64,000 bases of DNA. Source: Deltaproteobacteria bacterium. GTDB taxonomy: Bacteria; Bdellovibrionota_B; Oligoflexia; Oligoflexales; Bog-1112. The first letter of the stretch is position 1. Every line of letters begins with the position of its first letter. Shown here one piece after another: positions 9,601 to 17,344 of the stretch. The notes under the pieces are model-generated. The model did not search any database, was not told the origin of the DNA, and saw only the letters and a program-made list of their open reading frames with translations. Position numbers and translations under genes: made by a program. Where the stretch lies: NCBI GenBank assembly GCA_016186945.1, contig JACPKR010000053.1, forward strand, positions 89,518 to 153,517, given 5' to 3'.

Positions 9601-9776
9601 AGATCGGTGAGGCCCGGTGCCAAGAAGAAAACTGGTCCGTCGGGCACTTGCTCGGCTAAGGATGCTGAACTCACCTGCTCGGTGGACATAAGGGCTTTAA
9701 ATGATCTCACTTCCGGAGTCATCTCCCTGCAGGACGTTAAGAGAATCATTACAATGAGCCTAACTTCTGCTTTCAA
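6669..9776 (-). CDS. Large lipoprotein with CE-clan (Ulp1/YopJ-like) cysteine protease domain, coiled coil and C-terminal membrane segment
   Basis: A predicted exported protease, possibly a host- or prey-directed effector. The frame opens at TTG 9848 without a ribosome binding site. TTG 9776 has GGGAG seven bases upstream and gives a clean lipoprotein signal with lipobox LTSC (Cys16), so that start is preferred (1035 residues). An Ala/Pro linker lies at about 117-136. A cysteine-protease core follows with His330 in GHEMMLIVD, Asp347 in ELYDPSGF, a candidate oxyanion Gln394, and Cys408 in DLQCGIHSC, the order and spacing of CE-clan (C48/C55) enzymes. Residues about 560-930 are charged and helical (coiled coil). 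A glycine-rich membrane segment lies at about 964-982, then a tail with Cys999, Trp1008 and a His-x-x-Ala-Tyr motif shared with the remnant at 63349. The gene is divergent from the binding-protein gene. The substrate (ubiquitin-like protein, acetylation target or other) cannot be told. Confidence 0.7.
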   Translation of the reverse strand: MKAEVRLIVMILLTSCREMTPEVRSFKALMSTEQVSSASLAEQVPDGPVFFLAPGLTDLEVTIEAYKRNLRLCSSYDAREAGRFLVYALDEFEIQYKFVDTAEIIPAAEPASTEGLLLAAAPPVTQAPAPAPAPASEQEVRGAEPEPVATRRFSSPRDPRTQWVVDQLGQSARTGKPGGLQALYPGPEASVTGAEVSELLSKAKGREVKLVAVKMQIEGVDRLVFVPSRVASGFGQYVSGAGEGTAISQALLGELQGQGRASDWDLVPVLRYQTIQGGLELPFARVPSPSGGQTTRDVYAELLGKEFSSRLETALGAKNFVAIPLTIPGHEMMLIVDKQKGNIELYDPSGFYRYGTTERLGASTQHPWADAVIDEVRRVTGFEKVTNVITEDFQRVGSGTKYKSDLQCGIHSCSFMERRMRGETYESISDIARKPDIIEVRERYRTLIEEKGLTRSALEFYGLKRNAQGELTFETRADVGNFSIDFFGSETSLLGADEEGRSFEARVSAELRSVSIDDFPNRVASLYESHLKRALVSDTINDWLRFQDKVFETNLFRDYDRHPSLAGLSREDVIYSALRQENFQVPRHMKDRLSPEETGRLQDALTQIKTTLESGNIEKLDAEIGDLLDKYERGVDPDSKPLAAVDEPDLVAKTGQIEAELKGVDTQIQAIRNMLGLPDEKGMRFVEERARVATTVPESAAGPADEFFRTARQGLTVASVTTDKLPTVSELPSPKKGRFSRFIDRLRKPGSKLSASQKRGLELDLERAQTAKSGLEAERGRLDGMARSQRIREQYESRIEEVRTKRQALFESFQEQLGSTFKLRQSLEETVSLRLWEQAKAAEVISRNWDLVKEAMVKKTSIDAVLSEKLIPLDAPDSVVLRNTFETRRADVEAIHTEVEGHRANAESYMDLLKRQRAGAVTERPDYLDDFKRPIPSDMPETDMREKTKGPTEMEAEGGGRWKGVVVGGIGILAVLGVSAVIASQAQLAVEEDQGVVTCFEFNKKKLWFEIEQLAQREHEAYVLGFALWNRLQSQ

Positions 9777-9868
9777 TAACTTGCTCCCGATAAAGCCTAA
9801 TCCTTGCCTTATATCGGCAAAGAAAATTTTTTTTTTAGTTTTTTTCAACTCAAGCCGATAGGTTGGGC

Positions 9869-11248
9869 ATGATTTGGAAACGTAAGAAGAAATTGCAAGG
9901 CCTACATCTTATCCTGTCGGTATTTGTCGGAGTCGCAGCTTGCCGACCCGCGGCTAAAGAGCAAGGGCTTGAGGCAGCCAAAGGGAGTGATTTTAAGATT
10001 GGGGTCATGTTCTTCAACGGTAACCGTGATTCCAGAAGTGTCCATGCTATCAACATGGCTATTGAGGATGTCAACGCGGCAGGTATCTTTACGCGAAAGT
10101 GGGTCGCTGATTTCAACTTTTACGATACTCGTACAGATCGAATGAAACTGGCGAACACCATGATCAATGAGCACAGGGTGGATCTTGTGGTCAGTCAGTG
10201 GTCGTCGACGGCCTTGCATGTGCTGCAATTCACGAATAGAAGCAACCCTCATCTCGTTCAGTGCAGTGCTGATTCGACCAACACTTACATCAACGATCCG
10301 ACTATACAAGACAGTGAGGACCTCGTAATCTCCGACAAAAATGGCACCCTTTTTCGTATTGTCGCAAACGACAGAAAACAGACGAATGTGATTTGGGAGC
10401 AAGTTCGTGAGAAGGAAAAATTTGCGATCATCTACATTAACGACATTTACGGAGCGTCTCTGAAAGATGAGTTAACACGAAAATATGCTGAAGCGGTAAA
10501 GTCAAATTTTCCCACAGAGGCTCTCCTCTCCTATCCTGCAAGTGATTTTGTCTTGTCGCAAATCACTGACCGTTTGGATGCTCTTATTGCAAAGAGTTTA
10601 GAAGGAACGATCAACACTCTTATTCTTGCGGGTATGTCTTATGATGGATCCCATATTTTACAGTATTTGACGGAAAGTCCCTCTCCTTTTCGTGGGCACA
10701 TCATCTTGTCTGATGGCATGATTGAGACGAATACCTTCTCACCGCTTTCCGAAGCTTTCGATGTTTGGCTCAAAACGGAAGGGAACAGCTTGACGGGAGT
10801 TTCTCCAGAGATGGATGTTGGGGAGAATAATGAAGCATGGAACCGTAGACTGAAAGAGAGGACTAAATTATTTGACACATACGCGCCTGGTGCGGCTTCA
10901 TGCGTCTACCTTGTGGCACTAGCCCTTCTTTCGGCTCCTAAGGATGAGGAACTCAGTCCGGACGCTGCAAAAATTGGTTTTCAGAATTTCCTTACCAAAA
11001 ACGTCTCCTCCCAGAGAGACTCATATTTTGCGGTCGCACCAACAGTTCAGGCTTTGAAGGAGGCTAAGGAGATGGCAGCACGGGGAAAGAAACTTCTACT
11101 GAATGGCCCGTCAGGGGAAATTGTTTTTGATGATGACGGTGACAGACTGCATCAAAGGTATGAGAAACTTTCCATCCACTACAACGACGGATCCTTCTCC
11201 TTTGAAAAAGATACTGAGTGTGACGGTGACAGCGGAATGTGTGAATAA
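9869..11248 (+). CDS. Periplasmic binding lipoprotein, Leu/Ile/Val-binding (Peripla_BP_6) type
   Basis: A predicted lipid-anchored substrate-binding or sensing protein. ATG 9869 starts a basic n-region, a hydrophobic stretch and lipobox VAAC at residues 22-25 (a TTG at 9863 is an alternative). The mature part begins DFKIGVMFFNGNRDSRSVHAINMAIEDVNAAG, the usual opening of branched-chain amino-acid-type binding proteins, followed by alternating strands and helices (DLVVSQWSSTALHV, NTLILAGMSYDG). No ABC permease or ATPase gene is nearby, so it is an orphan in this island. The C-terminus is short and acidic with two cysteines (ECDGDSGMCE). It is divergent from the CE-protease gene and convergent with the putative immunity gene, one base apart. 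Confidence 0.78.
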   Translation: MIWKRKKKLQGLHLILSVFVGVAACRPAAKEQGLEAAKGSDFKIGVMFFNGNRDSRSVHAINMAIEDVNAAGIFTRKWVADFNFYDTRTDRMKLANTMINEHRVDLVVSQWSSTALHVLQFTNRSNPHLVQCSADSTNTYINDPTIQDSEDLVISDKNGTLFRIVANDRKQTNVIWEQVREKEKFAIIYINDIYGASLKDELTRKYAEAVKSNFPTEALLSYPASDFVLSQITDRLDALIAKSLEGTINTLILAGMSYDGSHILQYLTESPSPFRGHIILSDGMIETNTFSPLSEAFDVWLKTEGNSLTGVSPEMDVGENNEAWNRRLKERTKLFDTYAPGAASCVYLVALALLSAPKDEELSPDAAKIGFQNFLTKNVSSQRDSYFAVAPTVQALKEAKEMAARGKKLLLNGPSGEIVFDDDGDRLHQRYEKLSIHYNDGSFSFEKDTECDGDSGMCE

Positions 11249-11249
11249 C

Positions 11250-11795
11250 TTAGGGCTTCATCTCTTTGGTCTGAGCGATAAGTTTCCTCAAATTACGAAC
11301 ACAAAAATGCTCATCGAAGAGAGGATTGATTTCGATCAATTCCTGAATCAACTTCGAAGTCTTTTCCCAAACTTCGCGTTTAAAATCAAAAAATGAAACG
11401 GGGGACGGCGCCTGATTTAACCGTTTGAACTGCGCAGGTTTCTTATCCAAACTAAGCTTGTTAGATTGCGTCTCAATTTCAGAAACGGTAATGAGGTCAT
11501 CCTTCTTTTCAAAAGAAAGCCATATCGAGCTGGTTTCAATATCGGAGATGGCAGCGAACGCCTTGCCTTCATTTAGAATTCGGATTACCTCAAGAAACTG
11601 TTCAAACCAGGTTATCAGACTAAAGAGACCTGTTTCATTTGGAGCTAACGGCCGATCGTGGCAAAATCCATATTCCCAATCATTGATTTTCACAAAAAAG
11701 TAGCCCTCAATATCGGTCACCTCTTCTTCAAGTGTAGAAAGGGGACTAAAGCTCAAGTCAGAGGGCCGATCCGTGATACGAAAGTCAATTTTCAT
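11250..11795 (-). CDS. Putative immunity protein for the EndoU-like toxin
   Basis: A 181-residue acidic protein without signal peptide or membrane segment, so it should act in the cytoplasm. It is the last gene of the minus-strand secreted operon, starting 9 bases after the toxin stop with no ribosome binding site of its own, which suggests translational coupling. Its size, acidity, lack of export signal and position directly after a pretoxin/nuclease gene are what polymorphic-toxin immunity genes look like. The sequence has an N-terminal strand-rich part (GYFFVKINDWEYGF) and a C-terminal helix (WEKTSKLIQELIEINPLFD). I do not recognise a named Imm family. The function is inference from context. 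Confidence 0.55.
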   Translation of the reverse strand: MKIDFRITDRPSDLSFSPLSTLEEEVTDIEGYFFVKINDWEYGFCHDRPLAPNETGLFSLITWFEQFLEVIRILNEGKAFAAISDIETSSIWLSFEKKDDLITVSEIETQSNKLSLDKKPAQFKRLNQAPSPVSFFDFKREVWEKTSKLIQELIEINPLFDEHFCVRNLRKLIAQTKEMKP

Positions 11796-11804
11796 ATGAT
11801 ACCA

Positions 11805-13295
11805 TTAGGGGGAAAAGTCTGCCAATCCATAGATTCTGCTTCCATAAGCCGTCCTCAGCACCGTGTTTCCTGATTCCTGAACAGTTTTTATCGTAACCAT
11901 TTCACCAAAAACTGTTGTCACGTAAGAACCCTGCCTTACTCCATCTCGTAGTGCTCTATTGAAGGCAATTTCGGATGCTGCAACAATTTTTTCCGCACTC
12001 CATTCCTTGGGGAAGAAAGTACGTTTCCCGCTATTAATGAGTTTTTCTACTATCTCGGACCTCAAGTACGGCAGCTCTTTCCGGAAATGATCAAAACTGT
12101 GTCTATTTAATATGTGTTTGATCCTACTTTGCGAAAGCTTGACTGTAATTTTTGAGCTTTCTCGCGCGAATTCGACAATTTCCTTGCCTTTGAGTCCCAA
12201 TCTTTCTGCAGAGCGAGCGAGTTCATTTGCTCGCTTTCCTATTCTAAAAGATTTACCTGCTCTAGCAGCTATGCGTTCAAGGATTGTGATACCTTTCACA
12301 ACTTTTGAGCCTAGACCCACGGTGACGGCGTCCAGTATAGCCAGGGACCGCTCTAGCTCATCTAGAGGTTTTCCCGTGATCAGATTTTCACCTGTGATAG
12401 ATTCATAGAGCGACTTACCCCATTGCGCGGGCCACAATTGCGGGACAAAGCCTAACGCAAGATCAAGGAATTCTTTGGCGGCTGCTAGCGCGAAATGTCC
12501 TCCATCTTGGTCGTTTTCTTCAAACAACTCGTCGGCAATGAAAAGGCCATATTCGGCTTGGTTAACCAGCGAGATTTTTTCATGCACATGTGTATCGCTG
12601 CTGTCGATTTGCGTGCGGACAAATTCCTTGTAGTGATGAGTTCTATTGAGGGCCTCCCCAGCTTCTGAGTTCAATGACGTTTTGAAAGGATAGTCCTCGA
12701 AACCTCGACGCTTTTCTTCAGGAATGTCAGACATTAAGGGAAGAGCACTTTGGGCCGCTAAGATCCACTTGGCAAGGACCTCATCCTGTTTTGCCTTCAT
12801 TTGAGCGACTTGTCTCTTACTGCTATCGAGAAAGGAGCCCTGGTCACGAAGAAAACTGTCAAATCGCTCGAGGTCATTTTTAATTTCCGATTTGATTGCA
12901 GATAACTTTTCTGTCCGATGCTCAAGATAATCACTAACTGTCTTGGCAGCTTTTTTAGTCAGCACATCGCGATATTCGCGCACTTCCGATTCAGCAAGCT
13001 TTCTGCCTTCCTGATGGATCCTATTCGTTGCGTCGTGTTTGAGGAAGTTACAGCGATGTCCAGGCAGGCAAACACTATGCTCAAGGTAGCCGCTGTTGGA
13101 ACGGTCAATGCTTTCCTGTTCGCCTTCTGAATCACGGTAGGGATCAAGGTTCTGTCCCCCTAAAGATCGAGGCCATTCGACACGAGTACCAAGATCGCCA
13201 TCTATCCTGAGATCGATTTGATGAGCATGTCCACTAGGCGAAGCGACAGGGAGGAGAAAAAAGAAGCATGTGGGCAAAAGTCTCACAATGTTCAT
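11805..13295 (-). CDS. Secreted toxin: pretoxin (PT-TG-like) region and C-terminal EndoU-like nuclease
   Basis: Predicted exported nuclease toxin of 496 residues. A signal peptide covers about 1-24 (PTCFFFLLPVASPSGHAHQ). A helical middle follows to about 285. Residues about 296-335 read ITGENLITGKPLDELERSLA, matching the TG-containing pretoxin linker that precedes many polymorphic toxin tips. The last about 110 residues contain KHILNRHSFDHF (His394, His399), a strand or loop RTFFPKEWSAEKIVAA and later VTIKTVQESGN, the TFFP-x-x-W-S pattern of bacterial EndoU-like RNases. Its ATG overlaps the stop of the upstream coiled-coil gene (ATGA), and a candidate immunity gene follows after 9 bases. The EndoU assignment is a motif reading; a related BECR-fold RNase is the main alternative. 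Confidence 0.62.
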   Translation of the reverse strand: MNIVRLLPTCFFFLLPVASPSGHAHQIDLRIDGDLGTRVEWPRSLGGQNLDPYRDSEGEQESIDRSNSGYLEHSVCLPGHRCNFLKHDATNRIHQEGRKLAESEVREYRDVLTKKAAKTVSDYLEHRTEKLSAIKSEIKNDLERFDSFLRDQGSFLDSSKRQVAQMKAKQDEVLAKWILAAQSALPLMSDIPEEKRRGFEDYPFKTSLNSEAGEALNRTHHYKEFVRTQIDSSDTHVHEKISLVNQAEYGLFIADELFEENDQDGGHFALAAAKEFLDLALGFVPQLWPAQWGKSLYESITGENLITGKPLDELERSLAILDAVTVGLGSKVVKGITILERIAARAGKSFRIGKRANELARSAERLGLKGKEIVEFARESSKITVKLSQSRIKHILNRHSFDHFRKELPYLRSEIVEKLINSGKRTFFPKEWSAEKIVAASEIAFNRALRDGVRQGSYVTTVFGEMVTIKTVQESGNTVLRTAYGSRIYGLADFSP

Positions 13296-14971
13296 GGTAT
13301 CTTTTCCTGTTCAAAACTGACGAGCATGGCTTCTGCTTCAGATAGCTTTTTTTCGAATACGACGACTTCCTGCTCGTTTGCAAATTCAGGTCCTGGGTAA
13401 ATTGTATTGACGAAAAGCCCTAGCGATTCGCTTATAGGTATCAAGACTACTTGTTCGAAGAATAGCTTTTGGTGTCCTCCCTCGCTATTTTCAAAAAGTC
13501 TGCGAAGTCGGACCCAAAGATTTTGCGCCCGGGCACGCACCTTAGACGCAATTTTCCAAGACGTTGTTTTTTCTTGAATTCGCTTGACTTCCTGTTGTAG
13601 GGCATGACCGATTTGCGTTTGCTCCTCCAGTTCTTGTTGAGTTAATTCCCCTTCAATGAAGAGTGCTTTTTTCTTAGCTTGGAAAAGGGAGAGTGACGAC
13701 TGCTGAGCAGACAACAATTCCGTTAGCTTCCCATTTAAATACAGGTAAGTAAGTCTGCTTCGGAGGACCCGCACGAATTCCCGAAGCTCCCCCATTTTTT
13801 TTGTAACCAGCCAATTACGATCTTCTATCCTTATACTAGTGTCCAGATCAACGCGAAACTCGTTTAGTTGGGAAAGACGCTCATTAATTTCCGCAACACT
13901 ATTTCCAACTGTTATAGTGTGGCCCATTTTCCCCCAAGCGTTACAAACAGCGGCCTTCATTTTTGCAGAGTCCATGGGGATGGAGAAAATAGAGTTGCGG
14001 GCGTCAATGGCTTCCAGAATTTGGCTCATCTGCAGTCCAAGTGTGGTTCGAAGTTCAGAATATTCAGGGGGCAATTCCAGGCCATTCTGGACGTCGTTAT
14101 GACGGCTAGCATATTCACTCGTAAAAGAAAAATGTGAACGGAGTTGCTCAAGTTGGCGTGACAACGAGTCATGACACAGTTTGTGAACACTTCTAGTCCG
14201 AACTGCGTAGTCATCCTTCAAGCTTTGTATTGTAGCGTGTTTGACCTTCTCAGGATCAGATAGAGTGGAAACAAAACGGGCCAAGTAGGTTTTGGTGTCT
14301 TCAATTCGTACGGATAGGTCATTGAGGTTACTTAGAAAATCTGCGTGGAGTCGATCAAATTCATTCAGACGTAGTTGAATGGTCACAAGGAAGGCGTTAT
14401 GAATATCTTGAAAAGCATCCCACGTTCTTCGAGCTTTATCCCGAGCTGCCTCGAGTGAGTTCACTTCTCCTCGCACTTTCTTGTATTCTTCCAGGCTTGG
14501 GTTGATTGACGGATCGTCAAAAACCTCCCCTTCTTCGATCAGAGATTTATAAAGCTCAATTTTTTCCGCACTTGTTTTTTCGGCCAATTCGTTAAGAGAG
14601 CGGTCATGCTCGAAATTCCAGCACCGGAACGCCCCCATGTACCATGTGGTCGAATATCGAGTGTTCCAATAGGCTTGGCACCGACTTCTAGCCCAGCCCG
14701 AAGTCCAAGAGTCGGGCAGACCATCACATTTTTTCCGGTTAAACTCGGAAAGGGAGGAAGGTTCCCACAGCCAGTGTGAATATTCCTCCCTCCCAGCATT
14801 GCGAGTTTTCTCGAATTCATTATCATTCTCGCACCAGAGGAGACACTGCATGAAACCGAGGACGGGAGAGTTGCCACTCCCATTGCGAGCGCAGTAGTTA
14901 CTTTCGTGAGTTATTCCGAAAACACCAGTCCCCTCCAGGAAAAACACAAAAAAGAGTACGTGTCGAAGCAT
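13292..14971 (-). CDS. Secreted Cys-rich/coiled-coil protein of the toxin operon, function unknown
   Basis: I do not recognise the family. The 559-residue protein has a signal peptide (MLRHVLFFVFFLEGTGVFG). The mature N-terminal about 100 residues are rich in Cys and Trp (NYCARNG, CLLWCEN, SRCQAYWNTRYSTTWYMG, RCWNFEHD), suggesting a disulfide-bonded extracytoplasmic domain. From about 125 to 500 it is almost all charged helix with coiled-coil character. No catalytic motif is visible. It lies 15 bases downstream of the preceding operon gene and overlaps the toxin gene by 4 bases. A structural or carrier role in delivering the downstream nuclease is possible but is inference. Confidence 0.6.
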   Translation of the reverse strand: MLRHVLFFVFFLEGTGVFGITHESNYCARNGSGNSPVLGFMQCLLWCENDNEFEKTRNAGREEYSHWLWEPSSLSEFNRKKCDGLPDSWTSGWARSRCQAYWNTRYSTTWYMGAFRCWNFEHDRSLNELAEKTSAEKIELYKSLIEEGEVFDDPSINPSLEEYKKVRGEVNSLEAARDKARRTWDAFQDIHNAFLVTIQLRLNEFDRLHADFLSNLNDLSVRIEDTKTYLARFVSTLSDPEKVKHATIQSLKDDYAVRTRSVHKLCHDSLSRQLEQLRSHFSFTSEYASRHNDVQNGLELPPEYSELRTTLGLQMSQILEAIDARNSIFSIPMDSAKMKAAVCNAWGKMGHTITVGNSVAEINERLSQLNEFRVDLDTSIRIEDRNWLVTKKMGELREFVRVLRSRLTYLYLNGKLTELLSAQQSSLSLFQAKKKALFIEGELTQQELEEQTQIGHALQQEVKRIQEKTTSWKIASKVRARAQNLWVRLRRLFENSEGGHQKLFFEQVVLIPISESLGLFVNTIYPGPEFANEQEVVVFEKKLSEAEAMLVSFEQEKIP

Positions 14972-14986
14972 TGGAATTTCCTTACT

Positions 14987-15931
14987 TTACAAGAGGGCGC
15001 GGATTTCCTGTATGATTCCTCGAAACTCATCAAGGATTACAACCCTACTGGCCTCAAGCTCGGCAACCTTAGCGTCAAGTGCGTCTTTCAGATCGAGAAG
15101 CTCTCTCTTCCTCCTGATAGAAAGTTCTTCAAGCACCTGAGAGAGAGCTTTCACTGACTCTCCAAACTCCTGCTCAGTTGTATCCAACTGGTAAGCTGCT
15201 TCCGCCTCCAATTCGCCTAGCTGTAAAACCTCTGTTGCCACAAAATCTGTAACCACGCTATTCCCATGAGAATCGTCCGTCAGAACTTCACTGAGTCTGT
15301 TACGAATCTGCGACAAAACAGTCTCGCTGGTTTCAGAGTCGTCTTGCCCTGCTTTACTGAACAGGTTTCTCAATTCGAGAAAATGGCCCGAGGTCTGAAT
15401 GATCTGGACTTGCCCAGAAACTCGTCTTAAGAAACCAAGTTCATGCCGAATCAATCGCAAGTACGCCCTCATTTCTCTGACGTTAGGAAGAACAGTGACA
15501 GAAACGACACTAAGTTTACAGTCCCCTACAAAACTCGCACGATAAGTCGTGGTGGGATCCTGGTCGATAAGTTTCAACTCCGCTGGACCTTTTACAAACG
15601 CCGTGAGCACTTCCTCCCCGTCAGAGGAACGCACAGCAACCTGAGAGTCACCACATGAAAACACAAGCCCGTGTTTATGAGCCAAGCAAGGGAACCTGTA
15701 GACGAGAACGTACTCTGAAGTGGAAGAAACTTTGTCCCACGGTGTACCTGCAAGTCCAATCGACAATGTAACTGTTTCATCCAGTCGACATTTTACCTTG
15801 GCACCATTTGATGGAACACAAGAGAGGGAAATATTCGGGATATCCGCACGGAGTGGGCTTTGTACGGTCAGAGAAACGAAACAAAAAAGATACAATAATA
15901 GTTTTCTTTGAATTATTAATCGCCTTAACAT
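14987..15931 (-). CDS. Secreted protein with C-terminal coiled coil, toxin operon, function unknown
   Basis: The frame opens at 16012, but ATG 15931 follows GAGGT, lies 2 bases after the stop of the upstream gene and begins a good signal peptide (RLIIQRKLLLYLFCFVSLTVQS), so it is preferred (314 residues). The mature N-terminal part to about 150 is strand-rich with several Cys (SLSCVPSNGAKVKCRLDE, RFPCLAHKHGLVFSCG) and looks like an immunoglobulin-like beta domain. About 160-314 is helical with heptad character and ends RGIIQEIRALL. No known family is recognised. Cysteine content implies oxidative folding outside the cytoplasm. Confidence 0.6.
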   Translation of the reverse strand: MLRRLIIQRKLLLYLFCFVSLTVQSPLRADIPNISLSCVPSNGAKVKCRLDETVTLSIGLAGTPWDKVSSTSEYVLVYRFPCLAHKHGLVFSCGDSQVAVRSSDGEEVLTAFVKGPAELKLIDQDPTTTYRASFVGDCKLSVVSVTVLPNVREMRAYLRLIRHELGFLRRVSGQVQIIQTSGHFLELRNLFSKAGQDDSETSETVLSQIRNRLSEVLTDDSHGNSVVTDFVATEVLQLGELEAEAAYQLDTTEQEFGESVKALSQVLEELSIRRKRELLDLKDALDAKVAELEASRVVILDEFRGIIQEIRALL

Positions 15932-15933
15932 GC

Positions 15934-16740
15934 TTACCTCGGTACGATTCCTGGGCTTTGAGAAAAAGAATGGGGGAATAAACCGAGAAGTATGGAGTTG
16001 ATCTTCTCCCATGGAAACTTTTTTCCTAAACCCAGAGCTATCCCCCGACCAAAAGAGATGATTCCTTTCCGGTCTTGAGGAAAAGAGCCTAAATTCTCGT
16101 CAAGGTTCAGAGTTGACGCTAGTTGGAGTATGAATTCAAAAGGATCGACGACTTCAACATTAGAACAAAGAGCCACGATTAGATCTTCAGCGTCCAAGGC
16201 GTCTCCTTTATAAGGTTCGCGATCTGCGGCAAGAAATTGGTTCCATACCGACATGATGGTTTGACGCAAGGGAACATCATAGCCATGAGCTGCAAGATAT
16301 CCTAAAAACCTGATACCAAAAACACGAACAAGGGCTTGGTCACCTTCAAACAACTGAACGGCCTGCTTGTGATCTGTTAGCACAACTTTCACAACTTCAA
16401 CAGCCTCGTCGTCATGCTGGATTTCAGCAAAGGCCTCCATGCTTAATGTATCTGAGTTAAATGAATCTCGTTGTTCGTAGAGAGCTTTGAAGATGCTTCT
16501 AACTTTTTTAATGTGTGCAGGCTCTGTTTTGTCGGATTTATCACCATCGTTCTCAATTGCTTTTACCAATTTCTGCCGATTTTGTTCGCCGAGCTTATTC
16601 AACACCGCTTGTGTACCAGTTGGTGTCCTCTTTACCAACTGCTGCGGGAGGACTTTCTCCTGTATTGAAAGATAAAGGAAGACGGAAAAGATCAGTAGAA
16701 GCAAAAAAAGAATAGCCCAGCGTTTTGAAATCAACGGCAT
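15934..16740 (-). CDS. Membrane-anchored helical protein, toxin operon, function unknown
   Basis: A 268-residue protein with one N-terminal membrane segment at about 8-25 (AILFLLLLIFSVFLYLSI) after a short basic start, so it is probably an inner-membrane protein facing the periplasm. The rest is helical (LLTDH-type helices, FGIRFLGYLAAHGYDVPLRQ) and resembles HEAT/TPR-like helical bundles in composition only. It lies 4 bases downstream of the 199-residue secreted protein gene and 2 bases upstream of the next one, deep inside the operon. No family is recognised. Confidence 0.58.
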   Translation of the reverse strand: MPLISKRWAILFLLLLIFSVFLYLSIQEKVLPQQLVKRTPTGTQAVLNKLGEQNRQKLVKAIENDGDKSDKTEPAHIKKVRSIFKALYEQRDSFNSDTLSMEAFAEIQHDDEAVEVVKVVLTDHKQAVQLFEGDQALVRVFGIRFLGYLAAHGYDVPLRQTIMSVWNQFLAADREPYKGDALDAEDLIVALCSNVEVVDPFEFILQLASTLNLDENLGSFPQDRKGIISFGRGIALGLGKKFPWEKINSILLGLFPHSFSQSPGIVPR

Positions 16741-16744
16741 GAAC

Positions 16745-17344
16745 TTATTGATCCCTTCCCTGAAGAAAGGTGGCCACGACTCTAAATATTGTTAACGCTG
16801 TGTTGTCTATAACATAGCATACCGATATCCCCAAATCATCGGCACCGTCAGGAAAAGTGAATTCCTTGATAGAAAACGGTTGTAGTTTTGAAGGAGAATG
16901 AAGAAAAATGACTTGGCTTTCATCCTTGGTTCGGCTAAACAATATTCCTTCTGCAAGGGCAGAACTAGGAACAGATACAACTTCTGAACGTTCCTCACCG
17001 CCTTCCTTCCAGCGTATAAGGACTCCGAAAATCTCGTTCTTTGCAAGATCAGCAACAGTTCTTATAGCAAGCCACTGGGATGCTGAGAAAAACAGATCGA
17101 TTCGCAATACTGCTTTTCCAACAATAGTTACGGGATGGGTCCGGAAAAGGCAACCTGGAAAGATATAATGGCGGAGCGGGTATGACCACCCTTCCTGGGA
17201 AGGCTCTCCTGCCAGCTGTTCCACATCCTCAGGAAAAGCAGGTCGAAACGTATAACGGATCCAGTTATCGCCTAATTCCACTTCTGCACGAACCATCCCA
17301 CTCCAGGCAATCATCAATGAGAAAAGGATCATGCATCGGCTCAT
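16745..17344 (-). CDS. Secreted beta-rich protein, toxin operon, function unknown
   Basis: A 199-residue protein with a signal peptide (MSRCMILFSLMIAWSGMVRA) and a strand-rich mature part (DNWIRYTFRPAF, TIVGKAVLRIDLFFSASQWLA, FGVLIRWKEGGEERSEVVSVP). Two cysteines (PGCLFR, SVCYVIDN) may pair. Its start overlaps the stop of the subtilase-like gene by 4 bases, the tightest kind of coupling. That adjacency makes a propeptide, inhibitor or chaperone of the protease a reasonable guess, but no motif supports it. Confidence 0.58.
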   Translation of the reverse strand: MSRCMILFSLMIAWSGMVRAEVELGDNWIRYTFRPAFPEDVEQLAGEPSQEGWSYPLRHYIFPGCLFRTHPVTIVGKAVLRIDLFFSASQWLAIRTVADLAKNEIFGVLIRWKEGGEERSEVVSVPSSALAEGILFSRTKDESQVIFLHSPSKLQPFSIKEFTFPDGADDLGISVCYVIDNTALTIFRVVATFLQGRDQ

